From Catonella sp963539695 (GTDB lineage: Bacteria; Bacillota; Clostridia; Lachnospirales; Lachnospiraceae), in NCBI GenBank assembly GCA_963539695.1, contig CAUTOC010000003.1, positions 19,034-83,033 of the forward strand: a DNA stretch of 64,000 nucleotides. The letters are read 5' to 3'. The notes beneath the pieces are model-generated. The model ran no database searches. It worked only from the letters and a program-made list of their open reading frames with translations, and was not told the DNA's origin. The position numbers and the translations under genes were made by a program. How positions within the stretch are numbered: position 1 is the first letter of the stretch; each line of letters begins with the position of its first letter. This document shows, one piece after another, positions 7,430-16,390 of the stretch.

Positions 7430-7708
7430 ATGCCATTCAATAAGGATAATAAGAGTGCTAGAGAAGATAAAAGTGATTTTCCACGCAGAAGACCGATGCA
7501 CAGAAGAAAGAAAGTATGTGCTTTAACACCGGAAGAACTTGATAACCTTGATTACAAGGATACAGCTAAAATAAAGAAGTTTATTTCTGAAAGAGGAAAA
7601 ATTCTTCCTAGAAGAATAACAGGAACAAGTGCTAAGCATCAGAGAATTTTAACAACAGCTATTAAGCGTGCACGCCATTTAGCACTCATTCCGTATGTTT
7701 GTGAATAA
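7430..7708 (+). CDS. rpsR: 30S ribosomal protein bS18
   Basis: 92 aa: a basic N-terminal extension (KDNKSAREDKSDFPRRRPM) and the bS18 core with RRKKVCALT, YKDTAKIKKFISERGKILPRR and TSAKHQRILTTAIKRARHLALIPY. It binds 16S rRNA beside bS6. One Cys is present, so this is not the full zinc-ribbon form seen in some Clostridia. TAGGAGG lies 7-8 nt before the ATG. A terminator follows at 7721-7760, so the operon ends here. Confidence 0.97.
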   Translation: MPFNKDNKSAREDKSDFPRRRPMHRRKKVCALTPEELDNLDYKDTAKIKKFISERGKILPRRITGTSAKHQRILTTAIKRARHLALIPYVCE

Positions 7709-7720
7709 CAAATAAAATTG

Positions 7721-7760
7721 AGGCTCTGCCGGCTGAGAAATCAGGAGGTGGAGCTTTTTT
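7721..7760 (+). terminator. Terminator of the rpsF-ssb-rpsR operon
   Basis: GGCTCTGCC pairs with GGTGGAGCT and CTGA with TCAG around a GAAA tetraloop, with a small internal loop, followed directly by TTTTTT. Confidence 0.85.
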
Positions 7761-7787
7761 AATGTATTTAAAAGAAAAAATCAAGGC

Positions 7788-7816
7788 TTGACACCTTGAA
7801 AAAAAAATGATAATAT
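7788..7816 (+). promoter_or_regulatory. Predicted sigma-A promoter of rpoB-rpoC
   Basis: TTGACA at 7788-7793, a 17-nt spacer and TAATAT at 7811-7816. It leaves an approximately 145-nt leader before rpoB that includes a weak CCCC/GGGG hairpin near 7911-7927. No gene lies between rpsR and rpoB. Confidence 0.65.
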
Positions 7817-7969
7817 TGAGAATGCACTATTATGTTTGGACATAAATAACTATGTATATTATATCATAAAAAACTTAAAAGTGCAAGTGTTTACAAAGCA
7901 ATATCATTTTACCCCGATTAATAGGGGCGATGATAGATTTTTAAAAAATATCAAGGGGTGAAAACGTCA

Positions 7970-10900
7970 ATGAAGAAAAACAGAATTCGTCCGATTAAAG
8001 CAGGGAACGGAATAAGAATGAGTTATGCCAGACAGGAAGAAGTTCTTGAAATGCCTAATCTCATTGAGGTTCAGAAAAATTCATATAAATGGCTTCTTAC
8101 TGACGGACTAAGGGAGGTATTTGACGACATCTCTACGATTGTTGATTACAGTGGGCGTTATGGATTAAGATTCGGTAATTTTGTCCTTGAGCCAAAGGAA
8201 AATCACACAATCGAGGTGTGTAAAGAAAGGGACGGAACTTATTCAGATGCTCTTAAAGTAGAAGTTGAATTGGTTGACATGAAAGAAAAAAAGGTACTCA
8301 GCACAAAGGATAAGGTTTTTCTTGGTGAGTTACCTAGAATGACAGAAACAGGAAGCTTTATTATAAATGGAGCGGAGCGTGTAATTGTAAGTCAGTTAGT
8401 GCGTTCTCCGGGGATTTATTACAGTATAGCCCACGATAAGGCGGGAAAAGAATTATATACTGCACAGGTAATACCTAACCGTGGTGCTTGGCTTGAATAT
8501 GAAACTGATTCAAATAATATTTTCTATGTAAAAGTAGACAGAAATAGAAAAGTACCTATTACCGTACTTGTAAGGGCACTTGGTGTCAGCCTTAATAAGG
8601 ATATTGAAGATTTATTCGGTGATGAGCCTAAGCTTCAGGCGAGCCTTGCTAAAGATGTGTCGACAAATTCGGAGGAAGGACTCCTCGAACTTTATAAGAA
8701 GCTTCGTCCGGGGGAACCTTTATTGGTGGAAAATGCCTCTAACTATATAACTAACATGCTTTTTGATTCCAAGAGATATGATCTCGCTAAGGTTGGGCGT
8801 TATAAATTTAATAAAAAACTTGCTTTTCGTAACCGTATAGTGAAAAAAATACTTGCAGAAGATGTAACGGATAGATCAACAGGTGAAATTATCGGTGAAA
8901 AAGGTGAGGTTATTACAGCAGAGCTTGCAGATAAGCTTCAGAACTCTGCTGTTCCTTATGTATGGATTCAGGGGGAAGAAAGAAATGTAAAAGTGCTTTC
9001 TAACCTTATGGTGGATATTAATTCATATCTTCCTAAATTAAATAAAGAAGAAATAGGCATTACAGAGCTGGTATATTATCCTAAGCTTATGGATATTATG
9101 GAGCTTGCCGCCGGTGATTATGAAAGTGACGATTTCAAGCGTGAACTTAAAAATTATATTAATGACCTTATTCCAAAACATATAACAAGAGAAGATATAT
9201 TTGCTTCTATCAGCTATGTATTTAACTTGGAAAATGGCATTGGAACTGAGGATGACATTGATCATCTTGGCAATAGGCGTATTCGTGCTGTAGGTGAATT
9301 GCTTCAAAACCAGTATCGTATAGGGCTTTCCAGAATGGAAAGAAGTGTGCGTGATAAGCTTGGCAGCATAAATAACGACAACATAGCAGGTGTAACTCCG
9401 GGCGAATATATTAACTGTAAGCCGGTGACAGCAGCTATTAAAGAATTTTTTGGAAGTTCTCAGCTGTCACAGTTTATGGATCAGCATAATCCTTTAGGCG
9501 AACTTACTCATAAGAGGAGATTATCTGCCCTTGGACCCGGCGGTCTTTCAAGAGATAGGGCGGGTTTTGAGGTTCGAGATGTCCATTATTCACATTATGG
9601 AAGAATGTGTCCTGTTGAAACTCCTGAAGGACCTAACATCGGTTTAATTAACTCACTTGCAAGTTATGCAAGAATTAATGAATATGGTTTTATTGAGGCT
9701 CCATACAGAAAGCTTGACAAAACCGATCCCAACAATCCTAGAGTAACAGACGAAGTTGTTTACCTTACTGCGGATGAAGAAGATCCTTTTATAGTTGCAC
9801 AGGCGAATGAACCTCTTGATAAAAATGGATATTTTATAAATAATACCGTATCAGGTCGTTTTAGGGATGAAACTTCTACTTATGATAAGAAAAATGTAGA
9901 ACTTATGGATGTATCTCCTAAAATGGTATTTTCAGCAGCTACGGCAATGATTCCTTTCCTTCAGAATGATGATGCGAACCGTGCACTCATGGGTTCTAAC
10001 ATGCAGCGTCAGGCGGTACCTCTTCTTTTTACAGATTCGGCAGTTGTAGGAACCGGAATGGAAGGCAAGGTTGCAGTAGACTCAGGTGTATGTGTGCTTG
10101 CTGAGAAGGCAGGTGTGGTTGAGAGTGCCTGTGGTGACAGAATTTTAATCAGAAATGATGATGATAATAGAATAGCGGAATATCCTTTGCTTAAATTTGC
10201 AAGAAGCAATCAGGGTACCTGTATAAATCAGCGTCCTATAGTAAGTAAAGGTGACCATGTAGAAGTTAAGCAGGTAATTGCTGACGGTCCTTCTACAAAG
10301 GGGGGAGAAATCGGACTTGGAAAGAGCCCTCTTATCGGATTTATGACTTGGGAAGGCTATAATTATGAGGATGCGGTTTTACTTTCGGAACGCCTTGTAA
10401 GAGATGATGTGTATACTTCAATTCATATTGAAGAGTATGAATGTGAAGCCAGAGATACTAAGCTTGGCGATGAGGAGATAACAAGAGATGTACCGGGTGT
10501 AGGTGATGATGCCCTTAAAGACCTCAATGAAGACGGAATTATAAGAATCGGTGCGGAAGTTCGTGCAGGGGATATTCTTGTAGGAAAAGTTACACCAAAG
10601 GGAGAAACGGAACTTACAGCAGAAGAGCGTCTGCTTCGTGCCATTTTTGGTGAGAAAGCAAGAGAAGTAAGGGATACATCTCTTCGTGTACCTCATGGTG
10701 AGTATGGAATTATTGTAGATGCAAAGAAGTTTGACAGAGAAAATGGCGATGACCTTGCACATGGCGTAAAGAAGAGCGTAAAGGTATATATTGCACAAAA
10801 GAGAAAGATTCAAGTCGGCGATAAAATGGCAGGTCGCCATGGTAATAAGGGTGTAGTTTCAAGAGTGCTTCCTGTTGAAGATATGCCTTTCCTTCCAAAT

Positions 10901-11851
10901 GGCAGACCGCTTGACATTGTACTTAATCCGCTTGGTGTGCCTTCACGTATGAACATCGGTCAGGTGCTTGAAATTCATTTAAGTCTTGCGGCTACAGTGC
11001 TTGGATGTAAGGTTTCTACACCGATTTTTGACGGTGCAAACGAAGAGGATATCGGTGATACGCTTGAACTTGCAAATGACTATATAAATATGCCGCTTGA
11101 TGAGTTTGAACAAAAATATAGAGAAGATTTAGGCGATGAGGTAATGGATTATCTCCTTACACATCTTGATTCCAGAAATGACTGGAAGGGTGTTAAGATT
11201 GGAAGAGACGGTAAGGTATGGCTTAAAGACGGTAGAACGGGTCAGTATTTTGACTCGCCTGCTACCGTAGGTTTTATGAATTACCTGAAACTTCATCACC
11301 TTGTAGATGATAAGATTCATGCCCGTTCAACAGGCCCTTACTCACTTGTTACACAGCAGCCGCTTGGCGGTAAAGCACAGTTTGGCGGACAGCGTTTCGG
11401 TGAGATGGAGGTTTGGGCACTTGAGGCTTATGGTGCTGCATACACCCTTCAGGAAATACTTACAATTAAGTCTGATGATGTTGTTGGTCGTGTTAAGACT
11501 TATGAGGCTATCATTAAAGGTGAGAATATAAGTGAACCGGGAATACCCGAGTCATTTAAGGTACTTCTTAAAGAACTTCAATCTCTCGCACTTGATGTTA
11601 CTGTTCTTGATGAAGACGGTAATGAGATTAAAATGATGGAAAATGTGGAGTGTGGTGATGAAGATCTTACCCCTCTTATTGAAACGGAGGAGGCTTTTAC
11701 CTTTGACGATGCTTCAGCTAGAAACGGATTTACTACAGGTACGCCGGAAGAACTTGAAAAGGTAATGCAGGAAGACGAGGACTCCGACTATTTTGACGGT
11801 GAGGATTTAGACTTAGACTATGATGACAACGATGATAACGAAGATTTTTAA
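7970..11851 (+). CDS. rpoB: DNA-directed RNA polymerase subunit beta
   Basis: 1293 aa when started at ATG 7970, which has AAGGGG 11-16 nt upstream. A GTG at 7958 lies inside that ribosome binding site. The rifampicin pocket is recognisable at about 492-535 (GSSQLSQFMDQHNPLGELTH). The usual sensitive residues are present at the Asp516, His526 and Ser531 equivalents (E. coli numbering), and Gly stands at the Ser522 equivalent. The active-site region AGRHGNKGVVSRVLP lies near 953-967 and the RpoC-contacting end contains KAQFGGQRFGEMEVWALEAYGA. The C-terminus carries a long acidic tail (DLDLDYDDNDDNEDF) typical of several Clostridia. It forms the catalytic core with RpoC. The usual upstream rplJ-rplL genes are absent. 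Confidence 0.98.
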   Translation: MKKNRIRPIKAGNGIRMSYARQEEVLEMPNLIEVQKNSYKWLLTDGLREVFDDISTIVDYSGRYGLRFGNFVLEPKENHTIEVCKERDGTYSDALKVEVELVDMKEKKVLSTKDKVFLGELPRMTETGSFIINGAERVIVSQLVRSPGIYYSIAHDKAGKELYTAQVIPNRGAWLEYETDSNNIFYVKVDRNRKVPITVLVRALGVSLNKDIEDLFGDEPKLQASLAKDVSTNSEEGLLELYKKLRPGEPLLVENASNYITNMLFDSKRYDLAKVGRYKFNKKLAFRNRIVKKILAEDVTDRSTGEIIGEKGEVITAELADKLQNSAVPYVWIQGEERNVKVLSNLMVDINSYLPKLNKEEIGITELVYYPKLMDIMELAAGDYESDDFKRELKNYINDLIPKHITREDIFASISYVFNLENGIGTEDDIDHLGNRRIRAVGELLQNQYRIGLSRMERSVRDKLGSINNDNIAGVTPGEYINCKPVTAAIKEFFGSSQLSQFMDQHNPLGELTHKRRLSALGPGGLSRDRAGFEVRDVHYSHYGRMCPVETPEGPNIGLINSLASYARINEYGFIEAPYRKLDKTDPNNPRVTDEVVYLTADEEDPFIVAQANEPLDKNGYFINNTVSGRFRDETSTYDKKNVELMDVSPKMVFSAATAMIPFLQNDDANRALMGSNMQRQAVPLLFTDSAVVGTGMEGKVAVDSGVCVLAEKAGVVESACGDRILIRNDDDNRIAEYPLLKFARSNQGTCINQRPIVSKGDHVEVKQVIADGPSTKGGEIGLGKSPLIGFMTWEGYNYEDAVLLSERLVRDDVYTSIHIEEYECEARDTKLGDEEITRDVPGVGDDALKDLNEDGIIRIGAEVRAGDILVGKVTPKGETELTAEERLLRAIFGEKAREVRDTSLRVPHGEYGIIVDAKKFDRENGDDLAHGVKKSVKVYIAQKRKIQVGDKMAGRHGNKGVVSRVLPVEDMPFLPNGRPLDIVLNPLGVPSRMNIGQVLEIHLSLAATVLGCKVSTPIFDGANEEDIGDTLELANDYINMPLDEFEQKYREDLGDEVMDYLLTHLDSRNDWKGVKIGRDGKVWLKDGRTGQYFDSPATVGFMNYLKLHHLVDDKIHARSTGPYSLVTQQPLGGKAQFGGQRFGEMEVWALEAYGAAYTLQEILTIKSDDVVGRVKTYEAIIKGENISEPGIPESFKVLLKELQSLALDVTVLDEDGNEIKMMENVECGDEDLTPLIETEEAFTFDDASARNGFTTGTPEELEKVMQEDEDSDYFDGEDLDLDYDDNDDNEDF

Positions 11852-11884
11852 TCCGAGTTTGAAATGCTTGTGATAGGAATAATG

Positions 11885-11923
11885 CTCTTAGAGGCTTATG
11901 AATGTAACATAAGCTTCTAAGAG
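11885..11923 (+). promoter_or_regulatory. 16-bp hairpin between rpoB and rpoC
   Basis: CTCTTAGAGGCTTATG (11885-11900) pairs with CATAAGCTTCTAAGAG (11908-11923) over all 16 positions with one G-U pair and a 7-nt loop. No T-run follows and the rpoC ribosome binding site starts 16 nt later. So it is not an ordinary terminator. An RNA-processing (RNase III type) or rpoC translation-control role is inferred. Confidence 0.65.
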
Positions 11924-11953
11924 TTGAGTTTGGATATGAAGGGAGCAGCGAAA

Positions 11954-14900
11954 ATGTCAGAAATGAGCATAGAAAATGTTCAGCCAATTACTTATGATGC
12001 TATAAAGATAGGTTTGGCTTCGCCTGAAAAAATAAAAGAATGGTCTCACGGTGAGGTAAAAAAACCTGAGACAATCAACTATAGAACACTCAAACCTGAA
12101 AAGGACGGTCTTTATTGTGAAAAGATTTTTGGACCAAGCAAGGACTGGGAGTGTCATTGTGGAAAATATAAGAAAATACGCTATAAGGGTGTAATTTGTG
12201 ACAGATGTGGAGTTGAAGTTACAAAAGCAACCGTAAGGCGTGAGAGAATGGGACATATTGAACTTGCAGCTCCGGTATCCCATATTTGGTATTTTAAAGG
12301 TATTCCAAGCCGTATGGGTACTATTTTGTCTATACCTCCAAGAAGCCTTGAAAAGGTACTGTATTTTGCCTCATATATAGTTACAGACAAAGGAAGCAGT
12401 GATCTTGAGAAAAAGACCATCCTTTCTGAAAAAGAATATATGGAAGCAAAAGAGAAATATGGTGATAACTTTAAGGCTGAAATGGGTGCAGAGGCTATTT
12501 ATGAACTTCTTGCAGGCATAAACCTTGAGGAAGAGTCAAAGCGTCTTAAAGAAGAACTGAAAAAGGCGGGCAATTCAAAAAGCCAAAAAATGATTAAAGC
12601 AGCGAAAGAACTTGCAGTAATTGAGGCTTTCAGAGAGTCGGGCAACCGTCCTGAGTGGATGATACTTAAAGCCATTCCTGTACTTCCGCCGGATCTTCGT
12701 CCTATGGTACAGCTTGATGGTGGAAGATTTGCAACTTCCGATATGAATGACCTTTACAGAAGAATTATAAATAGAAATAACCGCCTTAAAAAGCTTATTG
12801 AGATTAGAGCACCTCATATTATGATTAGGAATGAAAAGCGTATGCTTCAGGAAGCGGTAGATGCGCTTATTGATAACGGTCGCCGTGGAAAACCTGTTAC
12901 AGGACCGGGAAACAGAGCACTTAAATCGCTTTCAGATATGCTTAAAGGTAAGCAGGGGCGTTTTCGTCAGAACCTTCTCGGTAAGCGTGTAGACTATTCA
13001 GGGCGTTCAGTTATCGTGGTCGGTCCCGACCTTAAAATATATCAGTGTGGTGTGCCTAAAGAAATGGCTATAGAACTTTTTAAGCCATTTGTTATGAAAG
13101 AACTTGTATCCCGTGACATAGCACATAATATTAAAGCTGCTAAAAAAATGGTGGAGAGAGTGGAAACACAGGTTTGGGATGTACTTGAAGATGTAATAAA
13201 GGATCATCCCGTTATGTTAAACCGTGCTCCTACACTTCATAGGCTCGGTATTCAGGCATTTGAGCCGGTACTTGTAGAGGGTAAGGCTATTAAGCTTCAT
13301 CCGCTTGTGTGTACGGCTTTCAATGCGGACTTTGACGGAGATCAGATGGCTATTCACCTTCCTCTTTCAGTTGAGGCTCAGGCAGAATGCCGTTTTCTCC
13401 TACTTTCACCAAACAACCTCTTAAAACCGTCCGATGGTGGTGTGGTTGCGGTTCCTTCTCAGGATATGGTACTGGGTATTTATTACCTTACTCTTGAAAA
13501 GCCGGGTGATAAAGGCGAAGGTATGTTCTTTAAGAATATGAATGAAGCTCTGCTTGCTTATGAGAACGGTTATATTACTTTACAGGCTAAGATTAAGGTA
13601 AGGCGTGAGGGAATTAACTCTAAGGGTGAAAAAGAGCAGAGAATAATAGAATCAACACTTGGAAGATTTATATTTAATGAAGTATTGGAGCAGGATTTAG
13701 GCTTTGTAGACAGAAACCTTGATGAAAATTTCTTAAAGCTTGAGATTGACTTCCTTGTAAAAAAGAAGGAGCTTAAACAGATACTTGAGAAATGTATGGC
13801 AAATCTCGGAGCTACAAGAACAGCGGAGATCATGGATGCTGTAAAAAGTCTTGGATATAAATATTCAACAATAGCAGCGATGACGGTTTCCGTTTCGGAT
13901 ATGACAGTTCCTCCTGAAAAAGCGGCAATTCTTAAAGAAGCACAGAATAAGGTTGAGGCAATTACAAAGAACTTTAGGAGAGGTCAGCTTACAGAGCAAG
14001 GAAGATATAAGGAAGTTATTACTGCTTGGAAAGAAGCGGATGATGCAATAGCTGCAAAGCTTATGAGCGGTCTTGATAAGTATAATAATATTTACATGAT
14101 GGCACATTCAGGAGCCCGCGGTTCTGATAAGCAGATTAAACAGCTTGCAGGTATGCGTGGACTTATGGCGGATACAAAGGGACATACCATTGAACTTCCT
14201 ATTAAGTCAAACTTCCGTGAAGGTTTGGATGTTTTGGAGTATTTTGTTTCTGCACATGGAGCGAGAAAAGGTCTTTCAGATACAGCTCTTAGAACAGCCG
14301 ATTCAGGTTATCTTACCAGAAGGCTTGTAGATGTTTCACAGGATCTAATTATAAGAGAAACTGATTGTCAGGCAGGCAAAACTGAAATTCCGGGTATGTT
14401 GGTTTCAGCTTTTATGGATGGCAAGGAAGAGATAGAGAGCCTTGAAGAGAGAATAAGAGGCAGATATTCCTGTGAAACAATATATGATGATAATGGTGAC
14501 ATTATAGTTAAAGCAAACCATATCATTACTCCTAAGCGTGCAGCAAGAATAATGAATACCAAGGCTGTAATGGAGGCAGGAGTTGCTGCTAAAATTAAGA
14601 TTCGTACTGTGCTTACTTGCCGCAGTCATGTAGGTATCTGCTCCAAGTGCTATGGTGCAAATATGGCAACAGGTGAGCCTGTTCAGGTAGGCGAGGCGGT
14701 AGGTATTATAGCTGCTCAGTCTATCGGTGAGCCGGGTACACAGCTTACAATGAGAACCTTCCATACCGGTGGTGTTGCGGGTGGTGATATTACGCAGGGT
14801 CTTCCTCGTGTAGAGGAACTTTTTGAAGCACGTAAACCTAAGGGACTTGCTATTATTTCTGAAATTGCAGGTAGAGTAAGTATTCAGGATACTAAGAGCA

Positions 14901-15631
14901 GGCGTGAAGTTGTAGTTACGGCTGACGATGGAGAAGAAAAGAAATATCCTATAAATTATGGCTCAAGAATAAAGGTAACTGACGGTGATGTAATTGAAGC
15001 CGGTGATGAAATCACAGAAGGTAGCATAAATCCACATGATTTGCTTAACATCAAGGGTGTAAGAGCGGTACAGGATTATATGATTCGTGAAGTACAGCGA
15101 GTATACCGTTTACAGGGTGTTGAGATTAACGATAAACATATCGAGATGATAGTTCGTCAGATGCTTAAAAAGATAAAAATATCCGAGCCGGGTGATTCCG
15201 ACTATTTAACAGGCGAATATGCAGATATAATAGAATTTGAGGAACTTAATGAGCAGCTGGAGCAAGAAGGTTTTGAAAAGGCGGAAGGTGAGAGAACAAT
15301 GCTTGGTATTACCAAGGCTTCTCTTGCAACAAACTCTTTCCTTTCAGCAGCGTCATTCCAGGAGACAACTAAAGTTCTTACTGATGCGGCTATCAAGGGT
15401 AAGATTGATAAGCTCATCGGTCTTAAAGAAAATGTTATCTTAGGTAAGCTCATCCCTGCCGGTACAGGTATGAAGTTCTATCGTTCTGTAAAGCTTGACA
15501 GTGATAATGAATTTGATGAAACCGTGGATATAGAGGAAACTCTTAATCCTGATGAATTTGAAGGAAATTATGCAGAGAGTTATGAAGAAGAGGAATTTGA
15601 GACTGTAGACAGTGGGCAGGATGAAGAGTAA
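11954..15631 (+). CDS. rpoC: DNA-directed RNA polymerase subunit beta'
   Basis: 1225 aa from ATG 11954, with AAGGGAG 8 nt upstream; the in-frame TTG at 11924 is unsupported. The N-terminal zinc ribbon (CHCGKY...CDRCG, about 67-86), the catalytic metal-binding loop NADFDGDQMA at about 457-466 and the second zinc site CRSHVGICSKCYG at about 889-901 are intact. The trigger-loop region LTMRTFHTGGVAGGDIT follows. Length matches short Firmicutes beta' without large lineage inserts. It is co-transcribed with rpoB across a 102-nt gap holding a strong hairpin. The rpsL-rpsG-fusA-tuf genes that usually follow rpoC are absent. Confidence 0.98.
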   Translation: MSEMSIENVQPITYDAIKIGLASPEKIKEWSHGEVKKPETINYRTLKPEKDGLYCEKIFGPSKDWECHCGKYKKIRYKGVICDRCGVEVTKATVRRERMGHIELAAPVSHIWYFKGIPSRMGTILSIPPRSLEKVLYFASYIVTDKGSSDLEKKTILSEKEYMEAKEKYGDNFKAEMGAEAIYELLAGINLEEESKRLKEELKKAGNSKSQKMIKAAKELAVIEAFRESGNRPEWMILKAIPVLPPDLRPMVQLDGGRFATSDMNDLYRRIINRNNRLKKLIEIRAPHIMIRNEKRMLQEAVDALIDNGRRGKPVTGPGNRALKSLSDMLKGKQGRFRQNLLGKRVDYSGRSVIVVGPDLKIYQCGVPKEMAIELFKPFVMKELVSRDIAHNIKAAKKMVERVETQVWDVLEDVIKDHPVMLNRAPTLHRLGIQAFEPVLVEGKAIKLHPLVCTAFNADFDGDQMAIHLPLSVEAQAECRFLLLSPNNLLKPSDGGVVAVPSQDMVLGIYYLTLEKPGDKGEGMFFKNMNEALLAYENGYITLQAKIKVRREGINSKGEKEQRIIESTLGRFIFNEVLEQDLGFVDRNLDENFLKLEIDFLVKKKELKQILEKCMANLGATRTAEIMDAVKSLGYKYSTIAAMTVSVSDMTVPPEKAAILKEAQNKVEAITKNFRRGQLTEQGRYKEVITAWKEADDAIAAKLMSGLDKYNNIYMMAHSGARGSDKQIKQLAGMRGLMADTKGHTIELPIKSNFREGLDVLEYFVSAHGARKGLSDTALRTADSGYLTRRLVDVSQDLIIRETDCQAGKTEIPGMLVSAFMDGKEEIESLEERIRGRYSCETIYDDNGDIIVKANHIITPKRAARIMNTKAVMEAGVAAKIKIRTVLTCRSHVGICSKCYGANMATGEPVQVGEAVGIIAAQSIGEPGTQLTMRTFHTGGVAGGDITQGLPRVEELFEARKPKGLAIISEIAGRVSIQDTKSRREVVVTADDGEEKKYPINYGSRIKVTDGDVIEAGDEITEGSINPHDLLNIKGVRAVQDYMIREVQRVYRLQGVEINDKHIEMIVRQMLKKIKISEPGDSDYLTGEYADIIEFEELNEQLEQEGFEKAEGERTMLGITKASLATNSFLSAASFQETTKVLTDAAIKGKIDKLIGLKENVILGKLIPAGTGMKFYRSVKLDSDNEFDETVDIEETLNPDEFEGNYAESYEEEEFETVDSGQDEE

Positions 15632-15653
15632 ATTGAATTAGAATTATAGTGGG

Positions 15654-15683
15654 ACAGGAGCGGCTTAGGCTGCTCCTGTTTTT
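15654..15683 (+). terminator. Terminator of rpoB-rpoC
   Basis: ACAGGAGCGGC pairs with GCTGCTCCTGT (one G-U) around a TTAG loop and is followed by TTTTT. The first recognisable codon of the next, broken gene lies in this T-run. Confidence 0.9.
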
Positions 15684-16001
15684 GCACATAATTGTTTATA
15701 CAAAGAAAGCCATTAATGATATACCAAAGCTAAAAAGTGTGAAGTTAGATAAAAAAGCAAGAGCCCTTATAGAGATTATTAAAGAAAATCCATATAAAAC
15801 ACCTCCAATTTATGAAAAGCTGATGGGCGAACCGGTGCATATTCAAGGCGTATCAATATCAAGCACAGGCTAGTATATGAGGTTTTAGAAGAAGAAAAGA
15901 CTGTTAAGATAATTAGTTTATGGACGCATTATGATTTTAACCCTAATTTGGGTTTAACCATAATCCCCTTGCATTTTTCGCAAATAAGGTATATAATATA
16001 A
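15682..16001 (+). pseudogene. Broken Txe/YoeB-family toxin gene
   Basis: Two frames together reproduce a Txe/YoeB-type ribosome-dependent mRNA interferase. The first frame gives IVYTKKAINDIPKLKSVKLD then ENPYKTPPIYEKLMGE. After a frameshift near 15831-15842 the second frame gives TGAYSRRINIKHRLVYEV and EEEKTVKIISLWTHYDF, including the R-x-x-x-x-HRLVY core. The frames differ by an indel of one or two bases, so no full toxin can be made. No start codon with a ribosome binding site is visible: the frame begins (TTG 15682) within the rpoC terminator. No antitoxin gene is present. This is a remnant of a type II toxin-antitoxin locus. Confidence 0.8.
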
Positions 16002-16078
16002 ACGAGATTGAAAATCATTTGCAAATTATAAGAATAATTACTATAGCTTTATAAAGATAATATGTAGGGGGTAAGGAT

Positions 16079-16177
16079 ATGAGCGAAGAATTAATAAAAA
16101 GAAAAATAATCAGAGGCTTAATTCTTGCAGTACTTGCCATATTAGTGAATATATTAGCAGGTTCAATATTGATATAA
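16079..16177 (+). CDS. 32-aa putative membrane peptide
   Basis: The frame MSEELIKRKIIRGLILAVLA continues as a hydrophobic stretch ending GSILI. It has a charged N-terminus and one membrane helix at about 12-32. AGGGGG and TAAGG lie just upstream of the ATG, giving a good translation signal. It is not a family I recognise. It sits alone between the toxin remnant and the CIRCE element, with no clear terminator of its own. A role is unknown; small hydrophobic toxin, regulator and spurious frame are all possible. Confidence 0.45.
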   Translation: MSEELIKRKIIRGLILAVLAILVNILAGSILI

Positions 16178-16200
16178 AACATTAATTCCTAATAATAGCA

Positions 16201-16241
16201 GATTTTATTAGCACTCGATAAAAAAGAGTGCTAATAAAATC
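16201..16241 (+). promoter_or_regulatory. CIRCE operator (HrcA binding site) upstream of htpG
   Basis: Perfect consensus TTAGCACTC-N9-GAGTGCTAA at 16208-16234, extended to 16-nt perfect arms (GATTTTATTAGCACTC and its complement, 16201-16241). It abuts the -35 box of the htpG promoter, so HrcA binding should block transcription until heat or protein stress. Confidence 0.97.
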
Positions 16242-16270
16242 TTGACAACTATCGAAATCAGTATTATTAT
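16242..16270 (+). promoter_or_regulatory. htpG promoter
   Basis: TTGACA at 16242-16247, a 17-nt spacer and TATTAT at 16265-16270, directly after CIRCE. Predicted transcription start is near 16277. Confidence 0.8.
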
Positions 16271-16276
16271 AATAAT

Positions 16277-16303
16277 CGAACAGTTTACCACTGTTCGGTT
16301 TTT
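16277..16303 (+). terminator. Promoter-proximal hairpin plus T-run in the htpG leader
   Basis: CGAACAG (16277-16283) pairs with CTGTTCG (16291-16297) followed by GTTTTTATCTTTT. It would be the first structure of the transcript. It may act as an attenuator or as a 5' stabilising hairpin; which one cannot be read from the sequence. Confidence 0.55.
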
Positions 16304-16390
16304 ATCTTTTAAATAGATAAAAAGTATAAAAACAAATAATATATGCTGATACAAAAATAAAAAATATATGAATATAAGGAGAAAAATGCA

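Noticed and set aside
10418..10840. 140-aa minus-strand frame inside rpoB
   Set aside because: Antisense shadow of a strongly conserved gene; no ribosome binding site or family resemblance.
15649..15873. 74-aa frame beginning at GTG 15649 as an intact gene
   Set aside because: Its first codons are the rpoC terminator stem and the frame breaks inside the toxin homology; treated as part of a pseudogene.
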